Positions 9,497 to 20,200 of a stretch of 24,891 bases of DNA are shown piece by piece. The translations under genes were made by a program, and so were the position numbers. The DNA is from Lojkania enalia. Taxonomy: Eukaryota > Ascomycota > Dothideomycetes > Pleosporales. The DNA is taken from the NCBI GenBank assembly GCA_010094045.1, contig ML986915.1:1-24891 (forward strand), read 5' to 3'. Below the pieces are notes generated by a model, which saw nothing but the letters and a program-made list of their open reading frames with translations, was not told where the DNA came from and ran no database searches. Position 1 is the stretch's first letter, and each line of letters begins with the position of its first letter.

Positions 9497-9660
9497 TATT
9501 AAACTATAGTAGATAGAGTAGAAGGAAGTATATTATTATTACTTTCTTAGTAAAGCGCGCTCTCTAGAAGAACTATCTAAATAGAGCTAGTCCTAATTAG
9601 AACTAGTCTATAAACGCCGATATTTGTAAGGTCTATTACCTTAATATCTACCCTCTAATA
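9497..9660 (-). repeat. Copia-A 3' LTR (left copy, 164 bp)
   Basis: On the plus strand it begins TATTAAACTATAG and ends CTCTAATA. It aligns gap-free with 14442-14605 with 11 differences, all transitions. The right copy still begins TG, while this copy begins TA; that identifies the true LTR edge and the GTTAC duplication just outside it. Confidence 0.94.
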
Positions 9661-9668
9661 TACCCCCT
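9661..9668 (-). promoter_or_regulatory. Polypurine tract of Copia-A
   Basis: On the minus strand AGGGGGTA sits directly upstream of the 3' LTR. It is the expected plus-strand priming site for this element. Confidence 0.65.
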
Positions 9669-9739
9669 AGACTGAACGGAAACTACAGCATATATCTATA
9701 TATATTACTCGATAGTAGCTTCTACTAGTACTAACTGTA

Positions 9740-11500
9740 AGCGATTAATACTTCTTCTATACTTAGTTGCTACAGGAATTGACTGTAGACTTTAGTAGAG
9801 AGAGGCTTAGTTAGACCGTCTACTACTATATTAACTATTGTAATATGTTTGAGTTGTAATTAACTAAAAGCTACTTACTTCTTAATCTAGTAATAATAGA
9901 TATCGACATACTTACTTTGCTGGTAGTATCCTTCCTACTTAATAAGCTTAATAGCTGGTAGATTATTAACGTAAAGCTTTAGGGGTTAAAGTAGTTTATA
10001 TAATATACTTAGCTTAGTATAGAGTTAATAGAGCTATACTACTTCCTTAGCTGCGTATGTAATAGCTACGTATTCGGCTTCTATTATTAATATTATTACT
10101 AACCGCTCCTTAAAAGATTGATAGTAAATTGTTTTTCTAAACAGCTTAAATAGATATCTAGCTGTCGATTTACAATCCTTATAATTAGTATATAATAAAT
10201 CTAAATAGCCTATAAGAGGTACTTCTAGTATATAGGTAAAATACTTAATTAGTACTCTTTAAGCTTTATCTAGCGCTAAGAACTTTATAACGTAGTTATA
10301 CGTAGTATAGAGATAATCTACAATCTATAATATATACTCGTAGTATAAGCTTGTTAGATTGCTGCTGAAGCGTTCTAGGAAGGTAATATAATATATAATA
10401 TCTAGTTGTATAAGGTATATAAGATATAGTAACTTACTAATAACTAACTAATATTTATTAAGCAATTCGGTATTACAGACATCTTCCTTAGAGCGAGCTA
10501 TAAGTTTAATAGCTAAGAGATTAAATAGTATACTGCGCTTATAGTAGTTCTCTTACTAAAGTATTAATACGAGTTTCTTAATATATAATTCTATAGAGAA
10601 CTCTATTATATATATTATATAATCGCGCGCGATGCGGATTCTAAAATAGTAGTTTAGTAGGCTAAGATCGTAATATTTATAAGTACTTATAACCATTTAT
10701 TTTATAGCTACTATACCTTTAGCTGTTAGATAAATAAAGAATAGATCGTTAATATACACAACAATAATCTACTATAGCTCTTTACCGATAAAGATATATA
10801 GATTAGAATTAAGAGGTCTATATCTATATAATATTAAGTAGCGACTAATCTCTTTATACTAAAGTTGTAGTAACTAGTAGAAATTATAGAGTGCTTTATT
10901 AAGTCGTATAATTGTACTATCTAGTAGTTAAGCGTAGATAGGGTTGTTTTCGTCTATCTTTCTATTTAGGAAGGCTGTAATAATATTAACCTGGTTATAC
11001 TCTAGATTAAGAGCGTTAACTAGTACTAGAATTAACTTAATAGTTGTAGAGCGTACTACTTCTGTATATATATCTTCCTAGAGATCTAAATATTAGCGAT
11101 TGCCGTAGATAATAAAGCGTGCTTTATACTATACTAAATATTCTTTATTATTAAACTTGTATTTATATATCTATTTAGTAGGTAGTATAGTAGTTCTAGC
11201 TAGTATATAATTAATAATCTACTAGGTGCTGTTCTCTATATATAATTCTATTTCTTCTTCCTCTACCTTATACTACTACTCTAAGTGTTGATGTACGCGC
11301 GCCTGTTTTAGTAAAGTAGATTTAGATAGGAGATTTAGATTATCTCTTATACTATAAGCGTCTATTATAACTACTAAAGCGAAATTTTATACGAGGGTAA
11401 TAAAAACGCTCGGTATTACCTTATTTTAAAGAGATACGTTGTTAACTATTAATACTATATTTAGATTAAACTGTTAGGGCGTATAATATAAGAATTAACG
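9740..11500 (-). pseudogene. Copia-A Pol: reverse transcriptase (RVT_2) and RNase H, degraded
   Basis: The minus strand gives a continuous copia RT/RNase H reading with stops. KARFIIYGNR near 11110 opens the RT. QVNIITAFLNRK is motif A, with Asn where the family has DV. KALYNFY and KEISRYLI follow, then VVYINDLFFIY with the YxDD box as YIND at 10745-10756. The RNase H part includes YLDLLYTNYKD, IIEAEYVAITYAAKE, LYVNNLPAIKL and the C-terminal VDGLTKPLSTKVYSQFL near 9770. Loss of motif-A Asp and one YxDD Asp would abolish polymerisation. Upstream it joins a proline- and basic-rich linker (about 11500-11830) that connects it to integrase in the same polyprotein. Confidence 0.92.
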
Positions 11501-12640
11501 TGTAGGCTTAATTGGTAGAGCTACCGTCTTGCGAGGACGGCTATAAGGCTTCTTTACTAGTAGCAGAGGTAGCAGTAACGGCGATAGATTGTTCTTATCA
11601 CTCTATTACTTGTCCATCTCTTGTTGCTCCTACCTAAAATTGTATCCTCTATCTTACTCGAGGAGATTAATATATTCGTTATTATTTAGCTATAAAGGTA
11701 TTTGTAGAAGTGTTAGCTGCGGTAGTAGTACACCCCCTAGATTCTATATACCCTCTAGATAGTTAGATTCCTCTTCCTAGATATATAGACGCTTATTATA
11801 TTAAGCTTTTTAAGCTTAATAAGGTACGCGGTTTATAACTAGTAGGTGTTGGGGGAAGGTTATAGAGCTTAATTATATAACCTTCTTACTCTGTAGATTC
11901 TATATAAGGAATATCTGAGATCTCTTACGGCTGATTATATAGCTCTTATAGCTGCGTTCTTTAAACTTTTTACTCTTAACGTAACACTTCTTTAGAATAA
12001 GTATATAATTAATCTCTCTCTAATAATAAAGGTTGTAGAGATTTAGTACTAGATTTCGATAATCTAAAAATTCGTTAAATACTTGCGAAAGTGTTTTACT
12101 ATTAGTAAGTACTATAGTAAGCGATAGATTAAGGAGTTATACTATATACTTCACGGCGTGTAGCTAGAATATTAGTAGTAGGTATAGCGCTCTAATAAGG
12201 ATATATTATACTTTGTCTATAGTAAGTTTGTTACTAGCTTTAGCAACGCTGTTCTAATATGCTGTATATAGTGTTGAAAGCTATAACTACGTTCCCCGCT
12301 TCTTAAAATGTTTAATAGTTACTTAATTAATAAAGCATTTATTATTATTAAGACGATAGACCTTAATAATCTTATTATACTAGGTGGTAACTATTCTATC
12401 GAAATTAAGTAGTACTTGGGTAATTTCTACACGGGATTTAATAAAGTAGATCTATTAATAGCGTATAAAATCGTCTATAAAGAGTAACTAGTATTACTCT
12501 CTATTAGAACCTGGTGGTAAGATATAACTAATAACGTCGAGATATATAACGTTAAATACTTGCTAAACTCGATATTATAGAGTATAAGAAATCTGTTAAT
12601 AACCTTTTATCTTATAGTATATCTCGTAGTCGAACTTCTT
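11501..12640 (-). pseudogene. Copia-A Pol: integrase and linker, degraded
   Basis: On the minus strand, YYKIKGY and ISYTL are the end of the GAG-pre-integrase region. The integrase core follows: FNVIYLDVISYILPPG, then LLFIDDFIRY near 12461-12480, then the IKVYRLNN stretch where the family has RSDNG. YTAYxNSVAKASN (x = stop) stands where the family has PQQNGVAER. The first core Asp survives, the second reads Asn and the catalytic Glu reads Lys. YVKSKKFKERSYKSYIISRK matches the KSKKLDPRAxxCxFLGY region after the core. The rest, to about 11501, is a variable linker that includes KKPYSRPRKTVALPIKPTR. Confidence 0.87.
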
Positions 12641-13369
12641 AGTATTTTTAAGCTTTAAGCCGTTAACGGTCTTAAGTAGCTGCTTTAAATCGTCTAGGTT
12701 TGTATGGCCCCAGATTTCGTAAGCTTCTTATAAGGTGATCTCTCGCTCTTAAACTAGCTATAAGTCTTAGGAAGAGAATATAGCAATATAGACTATTAAG
12801 AAAGCTGCTTGTACCTCGTCTATATACTTAAGGAAAGTAAATGTCCTATCGATCTTAGGGACGTAGGTAATCTTACTATCGTCCTCAATGCGTAGTAGCT
12901 TCTAATAGAGACTATAGTAGTATAGTTCTTTCAGTCGAAGCTAACCTAGGGAGATAATAGAGATGTAGAGACTTAGATAGTATAGTACTTCTGTAAAGCG
13001 TATATTAATAGTACTACTACTAGCTAGGGAAATACAAAGCTATATTATACTTTTACCTTCTACTCTAGTAAGACTACTACCTATCTTTATATGTCCTATA
13101 CTAGATTGTCCTATTAAGATAAACTTAGTCCTATTATTATATATATACTTGTTAGCTCTAGTATTAAAGATAATTTAATTTTTATAGGGCCTCTATAGTA
13201 TTTACTCGATTGTATATCGCGGTATTAACGAGACCTAAGTATTATAGCTACTTACTAATATACTAGTAATAGTACTAAAATTAGCTGACGGTATATAGTT
13301 TAATTAAACTAATTAGATTAATTTTTATACTAATTCTAGGTGTTTATTAAAAAATTATTTTAATACCTT
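12641..13369 (-). other. Copia-A gag-pol junction region (protease and pre-integrase), poorly readable
   Basis: By position this should hold the aspartic protease and the zinc-binding GAG-pre-integrase domain. On the minus strand there are long semi-open stretches, for example VPKIDRTFTFLKYIDEVQAA near 12830, but I could not align them with confidence and see no clear DSG/DTG motif. It is treated as part of the degraded polyprotein. Confidence 0.45.
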
Positions 13370-14300
13370 CTCTAGATATATAAACTAGTAGTTTAATCTA
13401 CCCCCCAGATGTTTATATTAGTAGCTAGGATAGTACCTCCTTTCTATAGGCTTACTATTAGTAGGCTTACTCCTAGTCTTAGTATTACTCTTATCCTTAC
13501 CTTTATGCTAATTGCTGCTAGGCTACTATATATCTTTTAGCTGTACTTAAAGTGCTATTACCTTCTTAACTAGATCCTCTCAATATAATTTATTATTAAT
13601 CTCGTTAATTATAGTATTAATATCTAGAACTCTACCTTAATATAAAATCTAATACTATTACTACGCGTAGGTTTTAAATTAATCTTTAATAGTAATAATA
13701 AACTGGAATATAATACCCTTAGGACTAAGCTTAAGATTAATATCGTCTAATCGCGTAAGACCAGCTTTAAATTTGCTAGTAAATTAAGATATACTATTAT
13801 AGTAACTGCTGCGCAGGCTGAAGAAATTAGTTTAGAAGGTATACTCCTCTATAAGACCTTACTCTTTATAGTACTTAAGGATAGTATCTAAGAGTACTTC
13901 TACTGTCTTATATAAGCGTAGACCTTTAAGTATCTCTTAGTAAACTGTAGCGAGTAGAATACTTATAATAAAGGCTTCCTTCTTAATATAGTCGCGGTAG
14001 TCCTTCTACTATTAGTTATATTATACCTTATAGGCGTTATTAGTACGTCGAATATTCTCGAAATTACTTTACTAGACGAGCCTTACTACCTACAGCTCTA
14101 TATCATCTAGATATAGTAGTAGGTTCTAATATATTAGCTTGCTAGGTTTAGGTAGTAGAGATACTCCTTCTAAGATATCTTTAGTAGTCTTACTAATGAC
14201 TTGGTTTCGTAAGGCGGCTTTCTATAGTAAAATGTTCTTACTATCCTTTACTAGGTTTATAACTCTCTTATAGTCTACTATAATAGTATCGCGTCCTATA
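13370..14300 (-). pseudogene. Copia-A Gag (UBN2-like), degraded
   Basis: The minus-strand frame reads LRNQVISKTTKDILEGVSLL near 14200. It then gives DYRDYIKKEAFIISILLATVYQEI-like and LDTILKYYKE, typical of copia Gag (UBN2 family). FTSKFKAGLTRLDDINLKLS and INEINNKLY follow. A lysine- and serine-rich stretch comes before a zinc knuckle at about 13384-13435, read as YPSYxYKHLGGRLNYxF (x = stop). This matches CxxCxxxHxxxxxxxC-type knuckles of fungal copia Gag proteins, with Cys converted to Tyr. It follows the 5' LTR on the right, as expected. The start codon is not identifiable. Confidence 0.8.
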
Positions 14301-14441
14301 TTAGTAGCGCGAGCTAAGCTCGGTTAGTTAACTAGGTGCTACTATTAGGCTACCTATTAGTTAGTAATAGTAAGCTAGAGATTAATATAATAATTAATCT
14401 AATTTATTATAGGCTGGAAGTACGGCTGAGAGCTTATAACC

Positions 14442-14605
14442 TGTTAAGCTATAGTAGATAGAGTGGGAGGAAGTATATTATTATTGCTTTCTTAATAAAG
14501 CGCGCTCTCTAGAAGAACTATTTAAATAGAGCTAGTCCTAATTAGAACTAGTTTATAAACGCTAATGTTTGTAAGGTCTATTACCTTAATATCTACCCTC
14601 TAATA
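14442..14605 (-). repeat. Copia-A 5' LTR (right copy, 164 bp)
   Basis: It begins TGTTAAGCTATAG on the plus strand, still with the unmutated TG end, and ends CTCTAATA. It matches 9497-9660 with 11 transitions. The minus-strand sequence just inside it (GGTTATAAGCTC, about 14430-14441) is where the primer-binding site should be, but the tRNA cannot be named. Confidence 0.94.
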
Positions 14606-14872
14606 GTTACTAGCTTTAAAAAAGTAAATAAGGCTACTATAATACGTAAATAGTATAAAAAGAAGTAGATTTAGAAGTAAAGCACCTTATTAAAAATAGA
14701 GGGAGAGGAGATTATTACTTAAATAGCGGTTAAGTAGTAGTTAGAGAGTAAAATATATTAAGGTAAGACACGATTAGGTATAAGTTAATAGGCTTCTATA
14801 TACTATAGTTACTATAGAGAAACTAGATATAACTTATATATATACGAGAAGGGTACTATAAATACTACTTAA
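14606..14872 (+). pseudogene. Pogo-B transposase, part 3 (C-terminus with zinc knuckle)
   Basis: The first five bases are the right GTTAC duplication, and the frame is again in phase with part 2. It reads SFKKANKATII, then a basic stretch (YKKKQI), GEEIIT and AVK, matching the coiled-coil and basic C-terminus of Fot1-type proteins. At about 14801-14845 YYSYYRETRYNLYIY corresponds to the C-terminal CxxCGxxGHNxRTC knuckle of these transposases, with Cys and His converted to Tyr. A TAA at 14870-14872 is the likely end but could be a mutated codon. Confidence 0.88.
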
Positions 14873-14939
14873 TTAAGAATATATATTATATTTATAGTAT
14901 TTTAATACGTTATAAAAATATATTACTAGAATAGTTGAA

Positions 14940-14985
14940 AAAGTTAATAAAATAGTATACTCGCTTATCTAGCGTACTTACTTAC
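14940..14985. repeat. Pogo-B right terminal inverted repeat
   Basis: It is the reverse complement of 952-997 with 10 transitions over 46 bases and ends CTTACTTAC. It is followed by the TA duplication at 14986-14987. Confidence 0.88.
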
Positions 14986-14987
14986 TA

Positions 14988-15911
14988 TTTATGTTATTTA
15001 TTATTTATAAAGAATATATCTATATCTCTATATAGTATAAAGAAGTAGGTATACTATATAATTAGAAAATTTTAGTCTCTAAAAACGGCTAAATAAATAA
15101 TATATTTAGTTTTAAGTAGTTAAAGTACTTTAATAAGTATATAAAAATATATTAGATAGAATTATATAAGCTACTTATTTTAAACAGCTATAAAAACTAC
15201 CTTAACTAGGAATTTAAAGATTACTATCTTATATAAAAGATTCTAATACTTTATATACCTTCTTATTTATTATATATACTTTAGCCTCTTAATATAGTTT
15301 ACTTCTTACTATTAAAGCTAAAGTACTCGTAGTATATATAGGATTTAGTATACTAACGTATCTACTATATTAATAAAGAAGGCTTTCTTCTAGCCTTTAA
15401 GAACGCGTTTTTTAATATATTTACGTATAAGAACTATTAAAAGGCTTTTAAAGTAATAGAAATTATTCCTCTAAATATATAGGTTATATTAAATTACCTT
15501 AATATACAACTATATACTCTATTAAAACTACTTCTATAAGAAAACTTCTAGTAGTTTAAAACTCTAAGTAATATATATAAATTTGGATTATAATTAATAC
15601 TTATACAAAAGTCCTTTATACAATTACTAAAAGAGGTATAAGAAGAATTCTTACAGCTTATAAAAGGTGCTAAGTTAATACTATATTAGAATATACTTCT
15701 TTAAGCTTATAACTCTAAGATTAAAAGGTAATTAAAAGAAGTAACTAAGCATAAAACGTATAAAAGAAAGTATATTTAGTATAGTAGTATAGTATTATAT
15801 AGTAAGGGATCTTTATATATAACTGCTAAAGTATCTATAGACTCTTAGCCCTTTAAGAAGACTTATAGTACTAATATTTAAGAAAGAGCTTAACTAGTTT
15901 AACGCTACTAT
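14988..15911 (+). pseudogene. Pogo-A transposase, C-terminal part, cut by Gypsy-B
   Basis: The frame is continuous with 290-951 once Pogo-B is removed. It reads IIYKEYIYIS, then LVSKNG (the conserved SxNGW block) and FNKYIKIY. The second and third catalytic positions follow: LLILNSYKN (codon 15183-15185, Asn for Asp) and PLNIVYF (codon 15291-15293, Asn for Asp), 36 codons apart. YINKEGFLLAFKNAFFNIF and QKAFKVIEIIPLNIQ match the post-core region. A basic stretch (KHKTYKRKYIQ) near 15750 and SIDSQPFKK-like codons come before the break. The frame ends at the Gypsy-B LTR; an apparent continuation in 15912 onward is LTR sequence, not transposase. Confidence 0.9.
15907..15911. repeat. Presumed Gypsy-B target-site duplication ACTAT, left copy
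   Basis: These five bases directly precede the left LTR. The matching copy should follow the other LTR, at about 24955 and beyond the window, so the assignment is a prediction. Confidence 0.5.
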
Positions 15912-16174
15912 TATAACGGCGTAGGTAAGATAATAGGTCTAAATATAGCACAAATCTACTTAGAGGTATATAGGAGTATATAGGAGATTAGGGACCTAAG
16001 AATTCTATTAACACTTATAGGCCTTATATAAAAGGATATAGAAAAACTACTAAGCTATTTATAAGGGAGTATGCAACTATATATAGATGGGAAAAGGGGT
16101 AGAACTGGGGGTAGGATAAGATAAGCGAAAAGATAAAGCTTTTTATAAAACGATTTCTTTACATTATTATACTA
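15912..16174 (-). repeat. Gypsy-B 3' LTR (left copy, 263 bp)
   Basis: The plus strand starts TATAACGGCGTAGG, consistent with a TGTAACGGC end after RIP, and ends at ...TATTATACTA just before a polypyrimidine run. The first 200 bases match 24692-24891 without gaps, with 14 differences of which 13 are transitions. Confidence 0.88.
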
Positions 16175-16186
16175 CCCCCCTTTTTA
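16175..16186 (-). promoter_or_regulatory. Polypurine tract of Gypsy-B
   Basis: On the plus strand CCCCCCTTTTTA follows the LTR. Read on the element's own strand this is AAAAAGGGGGG directly upstream of the 3' LTR, a textbook polypurine tract. It independently fixes the LTR edge at 16174. Confidence 0.82.
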
Positions 16187-16679
16187 TAGGCTGATAGTCC
16201 CTATCTATACTAGTTCGGGAGGGAATTAGGGCTATTATAGATAGGTTCTAGTATAAAGAAATTTCTTTAAAAAGGTATTTACTAATAAAAGTTAATATAC
16301 GCAGTTACCTATAGAGATATATTTATTAATATAATATTAAGTAAGGTTTTTACAGTAAATATAATTAACCTCTATATTAGCTAGTAACTACTATTATAAT
16401 AGTTTATTAATATTGCAATTTCGTTGCGTATAGTAATAAGCGTTTACTAGCTTTAGTATATTACTAGGTTACTGTTAACTAAGCTTCTTTAACTAAATAA
16501 TAACTTCTACTCTATATATATTATTATACGTCCCTAAAACCGTTAATTATTAAAGTATTATTAATACCTTATAGAAAAAATTAATTAATATACTATTCCG
16601 CCTACCTCTTAAAGCCTCTTTAAAGGCCTTCTAGGTTATCTATCTTTAGGCTATATACGCGCTCGCCCGTAAGTAGTAT
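16187..16679. other. Gypsy-B 3' untranslated region, no gene seen
   Basis: This AT-rich stretch lies between the polypurine tract and the downstream semi-open frame of Gypsy-B. I find no coding homology on either strand. Confidence 0.45.
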
Positions 16680-17216
16680 ATAATATTTTTCTTTCAGTCT
16701 CTAAGATTAAAAAAATGCAAGTATTATACCTCGTAAAATAAAAAATACAACCCTATATAAATCGCATCTAATACTAATAGAATACTTACTACTAATATAC
16801 TTATAGATCCCCTTCTATTATAAGGAGGAGTTTCTAGTCCTCTAAGGCTATCTTAAACTATAGGTAGTAGCCTAATATATAGGGGATAAGGAGGATAAAA
16901 AGGTAGCTTTTAAGGCTATTTTAGAGTCCGTTTATAGCCTAGCGCTTATAGCCTAGATTATAAGAAGTTAGGAAAATAGCTTTCTTATAACTAGTATCTA
17001 AATAGCTTTATTCTACTAGGGTACTAAGTTACTCTATTAGGTTTTAGCCCTAGAAGCTCTAGTATCTAGCCTTTAGGCTAATATTACAGCGCTCTTAGGC
17101 AGCTAAAGACGAGGTAAAAGAGATTTAAAGGGAGTCTAGAGGGAAGGAAGAGGAAGAAGAGTAGAAGAGGAAAGGATTAGAGAGGTATCTAACAGCCTAC
17201 TATCAGACCCTCTAGA
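16680..17216 (-). pseudogene. Semi-open frame downstream of the Gypsy-B chromodomain, unknown product
   Basis: On the element's sense strand, one frame (codon starts at 17216) can be followed for about 175 codons. Its stops, all TAA or TAG, are of the kind RIP makes from Gln and Trp codons. It begins SRGSDSRLLDTSLILSSS and is rich in Ser, Leu, Pro, Arg and Lys. It later includes TDSKIALKATFLSSLS and IRCDLYRVVFFILRG. It is not in the pol frame. It may be a further 3' ORF of this retrotransposon family or part of a low-complexity tail. I do not recognise it. Confidence 0.35.
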
Positions 17217-20200
17217 TTCTATAGAAGAGTAATTTCGGGCCTATACTTTAGTTTTTAAAATCTACTACTTAACTCTTATATATTATTATCTACTAGATAA
17301 TCTATATTTTCTATACTATTTTTATATACCTTAATCTATTTAGTTAGAGCTTTTAAGGGTCTTAGGCGATTTAGATACTTATTATAAAAAGCTTTTAGCT
17401 TATAAAGCGAACCTATAAAATTTAAAGCTTTATACTAGATTAGGTTAGAATTATATTCTACCTATTTTATACGGTATTTAGGGATCTTATAATATAACTT
17501 ACTAGCTAGTATTTCCTTAACCTCCTACTCTTCTACTCTATTAATAGCGATAGCGGGTAGTTTTAGAGCTTTTTATCTAGGTAGAAGGTTCTAGAGGTTT
17601 TTATATAGCAGGTTTAGTACGAAGATATTATATATACTTAACCCTAGGGGCAGCTATAAGTAGTACAAGTTTCTAACCTACTCTAGTACTTTAAAAGAAC
17701 CCTCCTATTAATTAGATAGCTTTCGGCTCGGTCTCTAGATTATAAGGTTCTTAGTATTTAAGTAGATTATATTACTAATCTACTAATTAATCGGTTACTA
17801 GTAATAGTTAATAATAGATTATATACAATCCTAAACCTTCTTAATATTAGCCTTTACAGTTTCCTAGGCTATATATATATAAGTTACTAGAGCTAAGACG
17901 TTCTTATAATTTAATTTATCTATCGCGGTAATAGGATTAATAGAATATTTTTAATCCCAACTCTAATAGGGTTTAAATCTATATAGGATCTAATATAGGG
18001 ATATTCTGATAGTTATATAGAGTAGAGTTACTTATATTCAGTCGATTATAGGTAATAGAAAACTCTAATTATTCTAGTAGAAGGATATAAAAGAATACAG
18101 TCTCTAATTAATATACTTATTTATAATCTCTATTTATCTGTTAGTCTCTTTATAATAAGTAGTAGATAGTTTAATCTTTACGCCTAAGATATAACAGAAT
18201 TTAGACTAGAAACTAGATATAAACTAAAGTCTTTAGTCTAAAATAATAGTTTTGGGTATATAGCTAAAGCGGTATACCTATTAAATAAATAATTCGGCTA
18301 TTCCCTATATATTAATTATATGATAGTAGAAAATAGATATAGCTTATTTAGATAGGCGATTAATTACTATTATAATCTAATTATATCCGAACTTATCTAT
18401 AGAAAAATTCTTAAAGTTAATATACAGGTACTATATTAGTTAATTTAGTATAAGAAGTAGATAGATAAAACCTAGGGTTTAGGTTTATATTAGATAAGCT
18501 TTATAGTATAGAATATAATTCCGTATATATCGTTTATAAGTAGCTTCTATACTCTTCTAATAATACTTCTAAAATAGTAACTAATAGGTTTTAGTAGCGT
18601 TTAGGTATATAGAGGATATTTAGTTATAAGCTTCTTATATAAGTTATATATAAAGGCCTAAATCTAATAGAATATATAAGTAATTATTATAGAGGAGTAG
18701 TCTATTCTCTATCTAATACTTACGGGGTAAAAATATATATTCCTACGCGAAGGAGGCTTAGTTTTCCTATAATAATATGTTAATTAACTCTAGAGAATCT
18801 AGTAATATAACTTACTTCTAGCCTTTAATAACGTTTAGTATAACTACTTAAGTTGTTATTTAGATAATATAGGACTAGACTAATTTAGCATTAATTCGGG
18901 GGTGAAGTTAATACGGTCTAAGTAGGACTCTTAACCGGTTGTTAGTTTAAGCTACTTTTAAGTTTTCTACCTCTTATTCGTGATAACTAAAAATGTCCGC
19001 TCTAGTATTATTCTTATCTAAGGTATACTCGATTTAGAACTAATACTAAGCTAATTTCTTAGTCTAATAAACTTAATAAGTATTAAGTACTTTTATAGTT
19101 ATAAAATATTTAAGTAAGTAATAATTAGTATATACTAGAGTCCTAGTAGCTACTGAAGTAAGTTCTACCCTCTATTATTTAAACGTAGTAACGATTACGA
19201 ATAGTTCCTTATTATAGATCTTCTAGTTTAGTTCCGAACCGGATAGAACCTTACTATAGAATACTATAGAGTACTATTTTCCGTTAGAATATTTCTATAA
19301 TAGTACTTCTATAACTACTCTATTAGAGGTATTAGTTTCTATTTTTGTTTCTAACGTAGGGTTAAAGTAGTAGAGTATAGGTATACTTAATAGGGCTAAC
19401 TTTAATTTCTTAAAAGTAATATTATATTCTAAAATCTATACGAAAGGGGTTATAAGGTTCTATAATACGATAATTAGCTTTATAATACGCGAGAATTCTA
19501 GTATAAACTGTTAATAGAATTTAGTAAAACCTAAGAAGGATTTTACACCTATTATAGTAGTAGGTAGCTACTAGTTATATAGTACTTCTACCTTCTCTAG
19601 ATTAACCTTAAGGCCTTTATTTAAGAGGATATAGCTAAGGTATTTAGTTCGGGTAATATAGAATTCGCTCTTCTTAATATCAAATTATAACCCTGCTTAA
19701 TATAATCTCTTAAGAACTTTTTTAATATAGATAGTATATATCGCCTTATCTTTAAAGTAGATAAAAATGTTATTTAAGTAAGTAATATAGAAGTTATTTA
19801 GATAGTCGATTAGTATATTATTTATATAGTACTAGTAAGTTACTAAGCTGTTATATAATCTAAAAGGTAGAACTTTATACTTATAGGTTCTATATTAAGT
19901 CTAAAAGGTAGTATATTTCTTAGAACTAGGGTCTATTCTAATCTTATTAAAGGCCGCGCGAATATTAAACTTAGTAAAAATTACTACTTTAGTAGGTCTA
20001 GATAAGAGTTTATCTATATACGGTATTAGATATACGTCTTTATAGGTAAGAGTATTAAATTTACAATAATCTACGCAGATATATAGATCGCTATTAGATT
20101 TATAAATATAAAGGATTAGAGATATAAAAGGGCTTAGACTCTACTTAACATATCTATTCCGTAGATTATCTATAATATACTTTTTAGTTACTTCTAACTC

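Larger units (their letters stand above)
9497..14605 (-). mobile_element. Copia-A: full-length Ty1/copia retrotransposon on the minus strand, inactive
   Basis: This 5109-bp element has two 164-bp LTRs and GTTAC duplications (9492-9496, 14606-14610). Read on the minus strand, the order is 5' LTR (right), Gag with zinc knuckle, integrase, reverse transcriptase, RNase H and 3' LTR (left). Integrase before RT is the copia order and excludes gypsy. It is inserted in the 3' part of the Pogo-B transposase gene, which continues in frame on the other side. Internal stops and lost active-site aspartates make it non-functional. Confidence 0.95.
952..14985 (+). mobile_element. Pogo-B: complete but interrupted Fot1/pogo transposon
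   Basis: The element is bounded by 46-bp terminal inverted repeats (952-997 and 14940-14985) and TA duplications. It is inserted in the transposase gene of Pogo-A. It is itself interrupted by Gypsy-A and Copia-A; removing both, each with one target duplication, leaves 1835 bp, which is the usual size of Fot1-like elements. Its transposase lies in three pieces (about 1030-2052, 9133-9496, 14606-14872) that stay in one frame after excision of the two retrotransposons. That rules out a chance assembly of unrelated fragments. All three catalytic Asp codons now read Asn. Confidence 0.93.
1..15911 (+). mobile_element. Pogo-A: outermost Fot1/pogo DNA transposon, interrupted, right end outside window
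   Basis: This is the host layer of the nest. Its sequence is split into about 290-951 and 14988-15911 by Pogo-B, and cut again at 15911 by Gypsy-B. The two transposase pieces join in one reading frame when Pogo-B plus one TA is removed. The left boundary is not resolved within 1-289. The right remainder should resume after the 5' LTR of Gypsy-B, beyond the window. It is the most TpA-saturated layer, which agrees with being the oldest. All three catalytic aspartates are lost, so it cannot code for an active transposase. Confidence 0.85.

Noticed and set aside
11501..11550. tRNA-like stretch: a D-arm-like ATTGGTAGAGC followed by a 5-bp stem with a TTGCGAG loop
   Set aside because: There is no matching acceptor stem and no T-arm. 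The segment is accounted for on the minus strand by the copia linker (KKPYSRPRKTVALPIKPTR), so it is taken as chance resemblance.
15912..16110. Continuation of the Pogo-A transposase with a zinc-knuckle-like GVGKIIGLNIAQ
   Set aside because: The same 200 bases recur at 24692-24891 with a polypurine tract and gypsy coding sequence between them. This is LTR sequence of Gypsy-B, and the apparent motif is coincidental.
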